Assembly (NCBI RefSeq): GCF_026151205.1
Contig: NW_026971774.1
Span: 90,001-154,000, forward strand
Reading direction: 5' to 3'
Length of the DNA: 64,000 nt
From: Bolinopsis microptera
Taxonomy: Eukaryota > Ctenophora > Tentaculata > Lobata > Bolinopsidae
Shown: positions 1 to 11,176 of the stretch, piece by piece
How positions within the stretch are numbered: the stretch's first letter is position 1
Layout: every line of letters starts with the position of its first letter
Notes under the pieces: model-generated
Told to the model about the DNA's origin: nothing
The model's input: the letters and a program-made list of their open reading frames with translations, nothing else
Database searches by the model: none
Program-made: the position numbers and the translations under genes

Positions 1-3000
1 CTATCCCAGGTATTTAGAATCTACCACTGAACCCAAACCTACTGAGCCTATCCCAGGTATTTAGAATCTACCACTGAACCCAAACCTACTGAGCCTATCC
101 CAGGTATTTAGAATCTACCACTGAACCCAAACCTACTGAGCCTATCCCAGGTATTTAGAATCTACCACTGAACCCAAACCTACTGAGCCTATCCCAGGTA
201 TTTAGAATCTACCACTGAACCCAAACCTACTGAGCCTATCCCAGGTATTTAGAACCTACCACTGAACCCAAACCTACTGAGCCTATCCCAGGTATTTAGA
301 ATCTACCACTGAACCCAAACCTACTGAGCCTATCCCAGGTATTTAGAACCTACCACTGAACCCAAACCTACTGAGCCTATCCCAGGTATTTAGAATCTAC
401 CACTGAACCCAAACCTACTGAGCCTATCCCAGGTATTTAGAATCTACCACTGAACCCAAACCTACTGAGCCTATCCCAGGTATTTAGAATCTACCACTGA
501 ACCCAAACCTACTGAGCCTATCCCAGGTATTTAGAACCTACCACTGAACCCAAACCTACTGAACCTATCCCAGGTATTTAGAATCTACTACTGAACCCAA
601 ACCTACTGAGCCTATCCCAGGTATTTAGAACCTACCACTGAACCCAAACCTTCTGAGCCTATCCCAGGTATTTAGAATCTACCACTGAACCCAAACCTAC
701 TGAGCCTATCCCAGGTATTTAGAATCTACCACTGAACCCAAACCTACTGAGCCTATCCCAGGTATTTAGAATCTACCACTGAACCCAAACCTACTGAGCC
801 TATCCCAGGTATTTAGAATCTACCACTGAACCCAAACCTACTGAGCCTATCCCAGGTATTTAGAATCTACCACTGAACCCAAACCTACTGAGCCTATCCC
901 AGGTATTTAGAATCTACCACTGAACCCAAACCTACTGAGCCTATCCCAGGTATTTAGAATCTACCACTGAACCCAAACCTACTGAGCCTATCCCAGGTAT
1001 TTAGAACTTACCACTGAACCCAAACCTACTGAGCCTATCCCAGGTATTTAGAATCTACCACTGAACCCAAACCTACTGAGCCTATCCCAGGTATTTAGAA
1101 CCTACCACTGAACCCAAACCTACTGAGCCTATCCCAGGTATTTAGATTGTACCACTGAACCCAAACCTACTGAGCCTATCCCAGGTATTTAGAATCTACC
1201 ACTGAACCCAAACCTACTGAGCCTATCCACGGTATTTAGAATCTACCACTGAACCCAAACCTACTGAGCCTATCCCAGGTATTTAGAACCTACCACTGAA
1301 CCCAAACCTACTGAGCCTATCCCAGGTATTTAGAATCTACCACTGAACCCAAACCTACTGAGCCTATCCCAGGTATTTAGAACCTACCACTGAACCCAAA
1401 CCTACTGAGCCTATCCCAGGTATTTAGAACCTACCACTGAACCCAAACCTACTGAGCCTATCCCAGGTATTTAGAATCTACCACTGAACCCAAACCTACT
1501 GAGCCTATCCCAGGTATTTAGAATCTACCACTGAACCCAAACCTACTGAACCTATCCCAGGTATTTAGAATCTACCACTGAACCCAAACCTACTGAGCCT
1601 ATCCCAGGTATTTAGAATCTACCACTGAACCCAAACCTACTGAACCTATCCCAGGTATTTAGAATCTACCACTGAACCCAAACCTACTGAGCCTATCCCA
1701 GGTATTTAGAATCTACCACTGAACCCAAACCTACTGAGCCTATCCCAGGTATTTAGAATCTACCACTGAACCCAAACCTACTGAGCCTATCCCAGGTATT
1801 TAGAATCTACCACTGAACCCAAACCTACTGAGCCTATCCCAGGTATTTAGAATCTACCACTGAACCCAAACCTACTGAGCCTATCCCAGGTATTTAGAAC
1901 TTACCACTGAACCCAAACCTACTGAGCCTATCCCAGGTATTTAGAATCTACCACTGAACCCAAACCTACTGAGCCTATCCCAGGTATTTAGAACCTACCA
2001 CTGAACCCAAACCTACTGAGCCTATCCCAGGTATTTAGATTGTACCACTGAACCCAAACCTACTGAGCCTACCCCAGGTATTTAGAACCTACCACTGAAC
2101 CCAAACCTACTGAGCCTATCCCAGGTATTTAGAACCTACCACTGAACCCAAACCTACTGAGCCTATCCCAGGTATTTAGAATCTACCACTGAACCCAAAC
2201 CTACTGAGCCTATCCCAGGTATTTAGAACCTACCACTGAACCCAAACCTACTGAGCCTATCCCAGGTAATTAGAATCTACCACTGAACCCAAACCTACTG
2301 AGCCTATCCCAGGTATTTAGAATCTACCACTGAACCCAAACCTACTGAGCCTATCCCAGGTATTTAGAACCTACCACTGAACCCAAACCTACTGAGCCTA
2401 TCCCAGGTATTTAGAACCTACCACTGAACCCAAACCTACTGAGCCTATCCCAGGTATTTAGAATCTACCACTGAACCCAAACCTACTGAGCCTATCCCAG
2501 GTATTTAGAATCTACCACTGAACCCAAACCTACTGAGCCTATCCCAGGTATTTAGAATCTACCACTGAACCCAAACCTATTGAGCCTATCCCAGGTATTT
2601 AGAATCTACCACTGTACCCAAACCTACTGAGCCTATCCCAGGTATTTAGAATCTACCACTGAACCCAAACCTACTGAACCTATCCCAGGTATTTAGAATC
2701 TACCACTGAACCCAAACCTACTGAGCCTATCCCAGGTATTTAGAATCTACCACTGAACCCAAACCTACTGAGCCTATCCCAGGTATTTAGAATCTACCAC
2801 TGAACCCAAACCTACTGAGCCTATCCCAGGTAATTAGATTCTACCACTGAACCCAAACCTACTGAGCCTATCCCAGGTATTTAGAATCTACCACTGAACC
2901 CAAACCTACTGAGCCTATCCCAGGTAATTAGATTCTACCACTGAACCCAAACCTACTGAGCCTATCCCAGGTATTTAGAACCTACCACTGAACCCAAACC

Positions 3001-3675
3001 TACTGAGCCTATCCCAGGTATTTAGAATCTACCACTGAACCCAAACCTACTGAGCCTATCCCAGGTATTTAGATCCTACCACTGAACCCAAACCTACTGA
3101 GCCTATCCCAGGTATTTAGAACCTACCACTGAACCCAAACCTACTGAGCCTATCCCAGGTATTTAGAATCTACCACTGAACCCAAACCTACTGAGCCTAT
3201 CCCAGGTATTTAGAATCTACTACTGAACCCAAACCTACTGAGCCTATCCCAGGTATTTAGAATCTACCACTGAACCCAAACCTACTGAGCCTATCCCAGG
3301 TATTTAGAACCTACCACTGAACCCAAACCTACTGAGCCTATCCCAGGTATTTAGAACCTACCACTGAACCCAAACCTACTGAGCCTATCCCAGGTATTTA
3401 GAATCTACCACTGAACCCAAACCTACTGAGCCTATCCCAGGTATTTAGAATCTACCACTGAACCCAAACCTACTGAGCCTATCCCAGGTATTTAGAACCT
3501 ACCACTGAACCCAAACCTACTGAGCCTATCCCAGGTATTTAGAATCTACTACTGAACCCAAACCTACTGAGCCTATCCCAGGTATTTAGAATCTACCACT
3601 GAACCCAAACCTACTGAGCCTATCCCAGGTATTTAGAATCTACCACTGAACCCAAACCTACTGAGCCTATCCCAG
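1..3675. repeat. 47-bp satellite array, about 78 copies
   Basis: Head-to-tail copies of a 47-bp unit that begins ctatcccaggtatttagaat. They run from the first base of the window to 3675, where the last partial unit stops at cctatcccag. Copies differ mainly by single substitutions (for example aatctacc against aacctacc), and some variants recur in blocks, which points to segmental amplification. The array is truncated by the window edge, so its true length is unknown. Each unit has stops in all plus frames. One stretch reads like a Pro/Thr-rich coding end (TEPKPTEPIPG) followed by a CAG|GTATTT donor-like site, but no parent exon lies in the window. Confidence 0.97.
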
Positions 3676-4033
3676 AGTAAAATTATAGACTAAAAAAATC
3701 TAGTGACTGAATTAGGTCATCAAAATAGTGAACCCTAGTTGATCCTTAACTCAGAGGATGGCAACTGGCGAGGAAGTGGTCTGAAATTCCATTAACCTTG
3801 TAAATATTACCTACTTACTATCACCTAGTAACTATTACCTAGTAACTGTAACCTAGTAACTGTCACCTAGTAACTATCACTTAGTAACTATCACCTAGTA
3901 ACAATCACCTAGTAACTATCACCTAGTAACTATTACCTAGTAACTATCACCTAGTAACTATCACGTAGTAACTGTAACCTAGTAACTATCACCTAGTAAC
4001 TATCACCTAGTAACCGTAACTGTCTTAACTCAG
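3676..4033. repeat. 14-bp minisatellite in or upstream of a chitinase intron
   Basis: Between the satellite and the first visible chitinase exon lies about 110 bp of unique DNA. It is followed at about 3806-4020 by roughly 15 copies of a 14-bp unit (cctagtaactatca, with variants gtaa for atca). The same 14-mer recurs at 4990-5540, 6772-6957 and 10087-10355. The region ends in a plausible acceptor, ttaactcag, before 4034. Confidence 0.9.
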
Positions 4034-6289
4034 AGGGAGGTAAGGATGTTGTCTGCTACTTCATCAACTGGGCCTGGTACCGACCTGGAGCTGGTAAATA
4101 TGTCCCGGAGGATATTGACCCTAAACTCTGCACTGTAGTTAACTACGGTTTCTCTGTTCTGGGAAACAACGGAAAGCTCAGGATGCACGACAGCTGGGCT
4201 GATAGGGACAACAGTGAGTTTACACTAGCTTTTTAATGTCTGATCATTTATTAATTATTAGCAACATCGTGTTGGGATATTAAGACTTTGTGTCTTCTTG
4301 AAAGCTTATTGTTTTAAAAAGTGATTCCTCAGAGTTCTACGAGAGGACGGTTGCACTGAAGAAAGCACCCGGCTCTCGAGTAAGGAAAGTTTTCCTCGCC
4401 ATTGGAGGATGGAACGACAGTCTGGGACCCAAATACTCCAACATGGTTTTGAAGAAAGCTAGCAGGTTAGGAACACTTCATAAAACTAGCATTCAGCGCT
4501 CTTCCAAGTTGAAGGTCGACTTTTATATCGAACTCTGCTCCGAAATTGTCACCTACAAAATATATGGTTTACGTTAAAATGTACATGTTTCAATTTGATA
4601 AACCCAACAGGAAAGCCTTCATCGACGATGTAGTCCCCTTCCTTCTGAAGTACGGATTTGACGGTCTGGATCTGGACTGGGAGTACCCTCAGTGCTGGCA
4701 GGGAGACTGTAAGAAGGGAAAGCAGGGAGAGAAGAAAGCTTTCGCTGACTGGTGCGCTGAACTGAAGGCTGCCTTCCAACCTCACGGTCTCCAGCTCAGT
4801 GCTGCAGTATCTGCCAGCAAGACCATTATTGATGCTGGATATGATGTGCCCAGGATCGCCAGGAGTCTGGACATCCTCAACCTGATGACCTACGATTTCC
4901 ACGGATCTTGGGAGAAACAGACCGGTCACAACGCGCCTATGTATCCTTGCGAGGGAGATGCCATCCCCTTCTTCAACGTCGTTAGTAGAGTTACTAATGT
5001 TGTTACCTAGTAACTGTAACCTAGTAACTGTAACCTAGTAACTATCCCCTTCTTCAACGTCGTTAGTAGAGTTACTAATGTTGTTACCTAGTAACTGTAA
5101 CCTAGTAACTGTAACCTAGTAACTATCCCCTTCTTCAACGTCGTTAGTAGAGTTACTAATGTTGTTACCTAGTAACTGTAACCTAGTAACTGTAACCTAG
5201 TAACTATCCCCTTCTTCAACGTCGTTAGTTGCAAGATACTTTATACTGTCACCTAGTAACTGTCACCTAGTAACTGTCACCTAGTAACTGTAACCTAGTA
5301 ACTGTAACCTAGTAACTGTAACCTAGTAACTGTAACCTAGTAACTGTAACCTAGCAACTGTAACCTAGTAACTGTAACCTAGTAACTATCACCTAGTAAC
5401 TGTAACCTAGTAACTGTAACCTAGCAACTGTAACCTAGTAACTGTAACCTAGTAACTGTAACCTAGTAACTATCACCTAGTAACTGTAACCTAGTAACTG
5501 TAACCTAGTAACTGTAACCTAGTAACTGTAACCTAGTAACTGTTTCCTTGCGAGGGAGATGCCATCCCCTTCTTCAACGTCGTTAGTTGGAGGATACTTT
5601 ATTTCCCTGTCACAGTCGCTGCTTGGTGATGGTTTTTAGAAAGACATTATCCTGCTGTTGAATTATTTCTCTATTAAAGGCTACTAAAAAATTTAAATAT
5701 AAAAACCGTTCAGGACTCTGCCGTAGACCACTGGATCAAGAGTGGATTCCCAGCCAGGAAGATTGTAATGGGACTCCCCATCTACGGACGATCCTTTACC
5801 CTCGCGGATCCTTCAAAGCACGGCATTGGTGCTCCCGCTAAAGATGGAGGTCAAGCTGGAGTCTGGACTAGAGCCAAGGGCTTCCTTGGGTACTACGAGG
5901 TAAACTTTATTTGATCGGGTATCAGGAATAGTATGAGTATTGCTGAGCCACCAGACTCTTACACTAAATGTAAAAGGGGAACAATACAATTCTCCTCCTA
6001 ATAACCTATAAAACTAAAACTAAACAACCCTCAGATCTGTCTGAACCTGAAGAACAAGGGCTGGAAGGAGGTGAAAGGAAGTGACTGTGTTGTGGGACCC
6101 TACGCCTACAAGGGAAACCAGTGGGTCGGGTATGACAGTCTCGAGTCTGTAAAGTATAAGATGGAGTATATCAAGAAGAAGGGGCTGATGGGAGGCATGA
6201 TCTGGGACGTTACTATGGACGACTTCAAGGGGGCGTGCGGTCAGGGCAAGAACCCATTCCTCACGGCTATGAGAAGACATCTTGCTTAA
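4034..6289 (+). CDS. GH18 chitinase, five visible exons, 5' exon missing
   Basis: A family 18 glycoside hydrolase, expected to hydrolyse chitin by substrate-assisted catalysis and to be secreted. Exons with matching phases are 4034-4213, 4333-4465, 4611-4980, 5714-5899 and 6035-6289. Together they give about 374 residues, close to a complete catalytic domain. The first exon reads [15 protein letters not shown], the first beta strand of the barrel. The second has FLAIGGWND. The third has [10 protein letters not shown], the DxxDxDxE active-site motif with its acid glutamate intact, and later [10 protein letters not shown]. The fourth has [11 protein letters not shown]. The fifth ends [12 protein letters not shown] followed by a stop. 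The start codon and signal peptide must lie further left and were not found. No chitin-binding domain follows. An AATAAA lies near 6432. The third intron is built from copies of exon 3's own end (separate entry). The family call is firm; the exact paralogue is not determined. Confidence 0.9.
4963..5600 (+). repeat. 81-bp repeat carrying the chitinase exon-3 end and its splice donor
   Basis: The last 18 bases of chitinase exon 3 plus its donor (cttcttcaacgtc|gttagt) recur with an 81-bp period, placing donor GTs at 4981, 5062, 5143 and 5224. After a further run of the 14-bp unit, a longer copy of the exon end (about 36 bases, starting ccttgcgagggagatgccat) occurs, with a donor at 5582. The filler between copies is the 14-bp minisatellite. 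The intron therefore offers five near-identical donors. Using any but the first would add stop-containing sequence. Confidence 0.92.
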
Positions 6290-6770
6290 ATAACCTTTCT
6301 TTAAACTTGTTTTAATGTTAACGTTTTGAATTTAAAACAACTTCATTTAAATGTTTAATTTGTATTAACTTTAATTCAACAAGTATCGGAACTTAACACA
6401 CAAAGAATCTGGAAATATATCTAAGATTTTAAATAAAAAATAAAAAGTATAAAACGTCTTTTTCGTAATCACATTGGGGCTTGGGCAGACCAGTGTAACT
6501 AATTTTACCAGATTGAGGAGCTTAATGATCACTTCTGACAGATTGAGCATGTATATGAGCTGTACAAATTCAGTTCCACACTGAAGCTATTAACCTTAAC
6601 TAGGGTTCCGACCCGAGGCACAATGCTATAAGGCAAAATGTACTGGGGCTGTAAATCTGACGAAGTTGAAATTACTTATTTTGGTCAAATTAAAACATCA
6701 ATATCTCCAATGTTGCATTTGACGGGGAGCTGAACATATCTTTTATAATAAACAAGTTTACTGCAACCTA
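6290..6770. other. Chitinase 3' flank, no gene seen
   Basis: AT-rich sequence following the chitinase stop. It contains an AATAAA-type polyadenylation signal near 6432 and otherwise no open frame or repeat that I can support. Confidence 0.5.
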
Positions 6771-6771
6771 G

Positions 6772-6957
6772 TAACTGTAACCTAGTAACTATCACCTAGT
6801 AACTATCACCTAGTAACTATCACCTAGTAACTATCACCTAGTAACTATCACCTAGTAACTATCACCTAGTAACTATCACGTAGTAACTATCACCTAGTAA
6901 CTATCACCTAGTAACTATCACCTAGTAACTATCACCTAGTAACTATCACCTAGTAAC
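6772..6957. repeat. 14-bp minisatellite (cctagtaactatca)
   Basis: About 13 copies of the 14-mer also seen near 3.8, 5.3 and 10.2 kb. They directly abut the 45-bp array at the end of the neighbouring BTB gene. Confidence 0.95.
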
Positions 6958-7240
6958 TAGTAACATTACTACAGTAGGTCCGTGATAGAAGACGCACAGT
7001 CAGTGTAACATCACTACAATAGGTCAGTGATAGAAGACGCACAGTCAGTGTAACATTACTACAGTAGGTCAGTGATAGAAGACGCACAGTCAGTGTAACA
7101 TTACTACAGTAGGTCAGTGATAGAAGACGCACAGTCAGTGTAACATTACTACAGTAGGTCAGTGATAGAAGACGCACAGTCAGTGTAACATTACTACAGT
7201 AGGTCAGTGATAGAAGACGCACAGTCAGTGTACTGTAACA
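6958..7240. repeat. 45-bp minisatellite derived from the 3' coding end of the BTB gene
   Basis: About six copies of a 45-bp unit containing tagaagacgcacagtcagtg and attactacagtaggtcagtg. On the minus strand the innermost copy encodes the final residues of the upstream BTB protein (TDCASSITDLL and stop). The array therefore appears to have grown from the gene's own last codons and stop into its 3' flank. Being 45 bp (15 codons), it gives an artefactual open frame in another phase. Confidence 0.88.
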
Positions 7241-8378
7241 TAAGAAACACAAACTCCTCCCTCAGCACTTCTCCTCGCTCCTTTACTCTCTTCAGCTGTA
7301 AAGCCACCTCCACCTCCCTGCCTCTCACGTAGTTCCTGGTGATGTGCAGCAGATCATTCTTCTTTCTCTTTGTTTTGCCTGCTACAACTGGTTCAGATCC
7401 CAGTAACCAGAGTGTGTAGACGTTAGCTACTGAGATACAGTTCCTGACCCAGTGTAGAGCGAGTCTGTACATGTTCTCTATCTGGTAGAGTACAGAGAAC
7501 CTCACTATGATAGGAATGTTCCTGTCACACAGCACTGCTCCTCCTCCGTAGAGAAGAAGCAGACACTCCTCCACCACACTCTCCTCCCCTGTCTTACAAC
7601 CCAGTCCTTCCAGCACTATAATACTTGCTCCCTTAGAGAGCTGGTAATTAAATACAGAACTTTGAGCGCTGAGCACAGCTCCGGAACAAGTATACTTCAC
7701 TTCGTTAATCTGTACATCAACAGTGTTGCTGAAACACTTGATAGAGAGAAGATGGGATAGGTCACCTAGCTTGTTGGAAACGAAGGTTTCTTGCTTTGTT
7801 AACATCACTTTATTCGTAGTGGTACTATGGTAACTAGTAGTGTTACTATGGTAACTAGTTGCTAACATCACTTTATTCGTAGTGGAACTCCGTGTTTTGG
7901 AAGGTTCTGCTGCAGTTTTTACCAGATGTTTAGGTTTCTTCATTTCAGGAACCCGGAAATCTTCGTACAAGCTGCTTCCGAATACATTAACCAGGACCTT
8001 AGTTTTATTGACACTCGAGTTGAGGATTTTCTCATCACCTGTCAATACTAGTGTATTACTCTGAACGTTTTCCCTGCCACTTAGTGGTTCTTTTTGTTGT
8101 GGCAGATCCGCTGCAGTTGTTGATATCGACTGTTTTCGTTTAGACTTTTCTGATGTTCTATCAATCGAGTCGTTAGCCGATGAGTCCTGTTCAAACTCAT
8201 CTTTCATGGAACATTTGGGTTTAATCTGATCTGGAGAACTTTCTGAGTTTTCCTCATCTGTTTTCATATCATTGGTATTAAGTTTAGCTGTCGTGGTGGT
8301 TAAGCTTGTGTTCTCAACCGATCTGATATCTTCAACAGAAGAGGTCGCTGCTTCTGTCATGGTTAACTCCTCTATCAC
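7194..8378 (-). CDS. BTB/POZ-like protein A with long disordered N-terminus
   Basis: A single open exon of 394 residues. Residues 1 to about 200 are polar and low-complexity (Ser/Thr/Lys-rich, with a short repeat around NKVML and TTSYHS). From about 205 to 310 there is a BTB-like fold: CFSNTVDVQINEVKYTCSGA, then ECLLLLYGGGAVL and RFSVLYQIENMYRLALHW, followed by a BACK-like helical tail. It is paralogous to the next gene: both share SNTV-x5-N-x2-K-x-x-CSG, AxQSSVF, VEECLxLLYGG and RFSxxY. BTB domains mediate dimerisation and often recruit Cullin-3; no Kelch repeats are visible here. The last 11 codons fall in the innermost unit of the 45-bp minisatellite, so the C-terminus may have been shortened or reshaped by repeat growth. 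The start was chosen as the first ATG of the frame. Confidence 0.65.
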   Translation of the reverse strand: MIEELTMTEAATSSVEDIRSVENTSLTTTTAKLNTNDMKTDEENSESSPDQIKPKCSMKDEFEQDSSANDSIDRTSEKSKRKQSISTTAADLPQQKEPLSGRENVQSNTLVLTGDEKILNSSVNKTKVLVNVFGSSLYEDFRVPEMKKPKHLVKTAAEPSKTRSSTTNKVMLATSYHSNTTSYHSTTTNKVMLTKQETFVSNKLGDLSHLLSIKCFSNTVDVQINEVKYTCSGAVLSAQSSVFNYQLSKGASIIVLEGLGCKTGEESVVEECLLLLYGGGAVLCDRNIPIIVRFSVLYQIENMYRLALHWVRNCISVANVYTLWLLGSEPVVAGKTKRKKNDLLHITRNYVRGREVEVALQLKRVKERGEVLREEFVFLMLQYTDCASSITDLL

Positions 8379-8399
8379 CGCTTACATTACCTAGAAGTT

Positions 8400-8880
8400 A
8401 TTCAATGCTTTAAAATAATTGACGCAATAGATCTTGAAACAACAAAAATAGAATTGAGATAGCGTATAATTATCTATTCAAGACTGCTGAAAATTTTTTC
8501 CCATCTCAAATCATTATCATTCTTCATATTTCAGAAGCAGTAAAAACCGTTTTGTTCAAAACAAAAAGATACAAATTTACAAAAATTATTCGAGACAGCT
8601 TCGCAGGTTCATTTTGCGACTTTTAAAAGCCACATTTTTATAAAGAATTCCTTCATAAATTCATAAGTTAAATCGCATAGAATTTCAACATGCAGCAAAA
8701 TCAACCGAATTAATTCATCGACTTCTTCGAACAAGAACTACAACTCAAAACCTACCCTACCGTGCGTCCTCTTAAAAGTCTTGAAGGAGCAGTTCATGAT
8801 TAGGGTGTGGCCATTCAGTTAGTCAGAATTGTCGCGGAAGACAAGTTTTAAAGCAGCCATTTGAATTTCCAGGAACACGT
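8400..8880. other. Spacer between the BTB genes, with a duplicated coding end
   Basis: AT-rich spacer. At its right end (about 8843-8874) lies a 31-32-bp direct duplicate of the last codons of BTB gene B (ttaaagcagccatttgaatt), whose in-gene copy is at about 8884-8915. Nothing else was recognised. Confidence 0.7.
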
Positions 8881-8881
8881 G

Positions 8882-9688
8882 TCAAAGTTTTAAAGCAGCC
8901 ATTTGAATTTCCAGGAGCTGTTTTAATCTTTTAATCTTTAGTTGCGCGCGCGCGAGGGTTGCTTGCGGAGGAGACTCGGCATGTACCTTCATGGAATTCA
9001 TGAGGGAATTGAACAACTCCTTCTCGTTCAGGAATAAGGTCTCAAAGTCAATACTCTCACTTAGATCAAGGACAAAGTTGGAGTTTTGCTCGGAGACCAC
9101 ACAGAAATTAATCAGAAAAGTAATGAAACCGGGGCAGTTTGTAATCTGAATCATGGCTCTGATAAAATCACTCTCAATATGTTTCTCAGACTTCAAGCGG
9201 TTTAGCATCTCTAGGGAAACATCAGACTCGAACTGCTTCATGATGTTCAGGCATTGTTCGTACACTTCGGTCTTCTTCGATCTCACTTCAGGTAAATTAC
9301 CGATATCAAATATCTCCAGCACGTTGGAGGGGGTGAGATTATCTTTAATCCAGGTCAGGGAGAGATCGTACATAAACTTAACGTCGTAGATCAGAGAGAA
9401 TCTAGTGAGGGATGCTATGTTGTGTAGAGTTACCAGAACCCTGCCCCCATATAGAAGCGTCAGACACTCCTCCACTGCTATCTCCGAGCCGGGGAAGAAG
9501 AAGTGTTGGAGAAGCACAAAACTAGCTCCCGTCGCGAAGAGTTTCTCAAAAACAGAGCTCTGGTGAGCCAGGATGACACCAGAGCAGATGAACTTGGTGT
9601 CGTTAACTATTATCTCGACTGTGTTCGAGAACTCTTTTCTGTTAAAGAAGCGAGAGAAGTTTAGAGTTTCAGGAAGACTGGATGCCAT
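8882..9688 (-). CDS. BTB/POZ-like protein B
   Basis: A single open exon of 268 residues. Residues about 15-110 form a divergent BTB domain: EFSNTVEIIVNDTKFICSG, LAHQSSVFEKLF, AVEECLTLLYGGRVLV and LTRFSLIYDVKFMYDL. A helical BACK-like region follows, and the C-terminal tail of about 25 residues is basic and heptad-like (LKIKRLKQLLEIQMAALKL). It is paralogous to the neighbouring BTB gene on the same strand, so the pair looks like a tandem duplication. It lacks the long disordered N-terminus of its neighbour. A protein-interaction role is expected for the fold, but no partner can be inferred. Confidence 0.68.
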   Translation of the reverse strand: MASSLPETLNFSRFFNRKEFSNTVEIIVNDTKFICSGVILAHQSSVFEKLFATGASFVLLQHFFFPGSEIAVEECLTLLYGGRVLVTLHNIASLTRFSLIYDVKFMYDLSLTWIKDNLTPSNVLEIFDIGNLPEVRSKKTEVYEQCLNIMKQFESDVSLEMLNRLKSEKHIESDFIRAMIQITNCPGFITFLINFCVVSEQNSNFVLDLSESIDFETLFLNEKELFNSLMNSMKVHAESPPQATLARAQLKIKRLKQLLEIQMAALKL

Positions 9689-9699
9689 TTTCTCAGCTC

Positions 9700-10086
9700 A
9701 CAACAGATACCAACGTCTTCTCACAAGCTTCAAGGTGAACAATTAAATTTGGGGTTTTTTAGGAGAAGAAATTTAAATCTAAAACACAAATAAGCAGCAA
9801 GCTGCAATTGTACAAAATTGTTATTATTTTCACTAACTAACCAAAATATATATCCCAATTAAAATGATGATCGGTTGCTATAGTAACTATCGGTTACTAT
9901 TAGTATCATAATAGAATCACCAGTACGTGTAATAAATATTACTAGTTAGTCAGTTAATCATCTGATTTAGTGAACTATTTCAAGATGTTCTATAATTGGC
10001 TTTAATTCTTGTGTACACCGAGTTGTACCAATGCAAACTCTGGAGATGATTAGTAACAAAGCCACAAAAATGAGGGTCATTGCGAC
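9700..10086. other. AT-rich upstream flank, no gene seen
   Basis: Probable upstream region of BTB gene B, containing scattered short gttactat/atagtaac words. I see no coding frame. Confidence 0.4.
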
Positions 10087-10360
10087 TATCACCTAGTAAC
10101 TATCAACTAATAACTATCACCTAGTAACTATCAACAAATAACTATCACCTAGTAACTATCAACTAGTAACTATCAACTAGTAACTATCACCTAGTAACTA
10201 TCACCTAGTAACTATCACCTAGTAACTATCACGTAGTAACTGTAACCTAGTAACTATCACCTTGTAACTATCACCTTGTAACTATCACCTTGTAACTATC
10301 ACCTTGTAACTATCACCTAGTAACTATCACCTAGTAACTGTAACCTAGTAACTATCACTT
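10087..10360. repeat. 14-bp minisatellite, mixed variants
   Basis: About 19 copies of the ctatcacctagtaa unit. Local blocks of variants (aactaataa, accttgtaa) show that neighbouring copies were amplified together. Confidence 0.93.
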
Positions 10361-10367
10361 CACTTAT

Positions 10368-10487
10368 CGGACTTTACTTGAACGGACATCAATAATAATT
10401 GGACGCAGGAGGCCCTAGCGTTCATTAATCATTATGTCCGTTTCCGTGATGTCCAGTAAAATAACGTCCGATAAGGTAGTATTAGTA
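10368..10487. mobile_element. Minimal copy of the TATCGGACC-type TIR element
   Basis: A 120-bp palindromic element beginning cttatcggactttacttgaa and ending gtccgataagg, with internal tgaacggacat and atgtccgt words in opposite orientation. It is a deletion derivative of the family that is full length at 40571-41444. Confidence 0.75.
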
Positions 10488-10936
10488 ACAAAGCCGCCAG
10501 AATGAAGGACAAATACAATGGACAATGTGAACGTATTTTTAAACCAATAGCTAAAATGATTAATCAAAGCGCAATATTTGTACAATCAATAATAATTCCA
10601 TTTCATTTTGAACAACTTTCGATATTCTGTTATGAATTAGGATTTCCTGATTAAGACTAATCAACGAACGCAACCAACACAACCAATCATTTATTTGCAC
10701 GAAATTATAATATTAATAGGAAATAGAACAATCGTTAAAATTTATAAATATAACGACTTTGGTAAACCGGATACTTTGATTGCACTGATTGAGTAAACCT
10801 ATTAACATTAACCAGTTGAACCCTGAGCTCTCCCGGTTAATTAGGCCTGCTTAAAATACCTTCACAATGTATTGCGGATATTTGTAGAAGGACCCTTTTA
10901 CGAACGTACTACGACTACACGGGCTATATTAATATT
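10488..10936. other. AT-rich stretch, nothing recognised
   Basis: No open frame, repeat or motif that I can support. Confidence 0.4.
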
Positions 10937-11176
10937 CAGTGGCGTAAACGTTGCCTGTTGGCGCCCCTCGCTGAAAAAGCGCCCCGGCGCCCCTCCCTTT
11001 TTTTAGAGGGTGATACGCTATTTTTCTTTTAAAAAGTGTGTTTCTAGTAGAACAAAACGCGCAGTTTTGCTAGTACCGTGTTAAGTTTTTCAAAATTGTC
11101 CCACATTCAAACGACTATTTGCCCCCCTCCCCCACAGCGGGGTCGGCGGGGCCCTTTGTTATATTACGCCACTGGT
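10937..11176. mobile_element. CAGTGGCGTA-family MITE, about 240 bp
   Basis: Starts cagtggcgtaaacgttgcct and ends ttacgccactg, so it has inverted termini of about 11 bp, GC-rich shoulders and an internal segment (gttttgctagtaccgtgtta, ttcaaaattgtcccacattc). Related fragments occur at 16406, 16708-16745, 24893-25125 and 33020-33115. It is non-coding and presumably mobilised in trans. No clear target-site duplication was seen. Confidence 0.8.

Noticed and set aside
6950-7252. 100-codon frame of LTVRLLSLTYCSNVT repeats
   Set aside because: Another frame of the 45-bp repeat derived from the BTB gene end.
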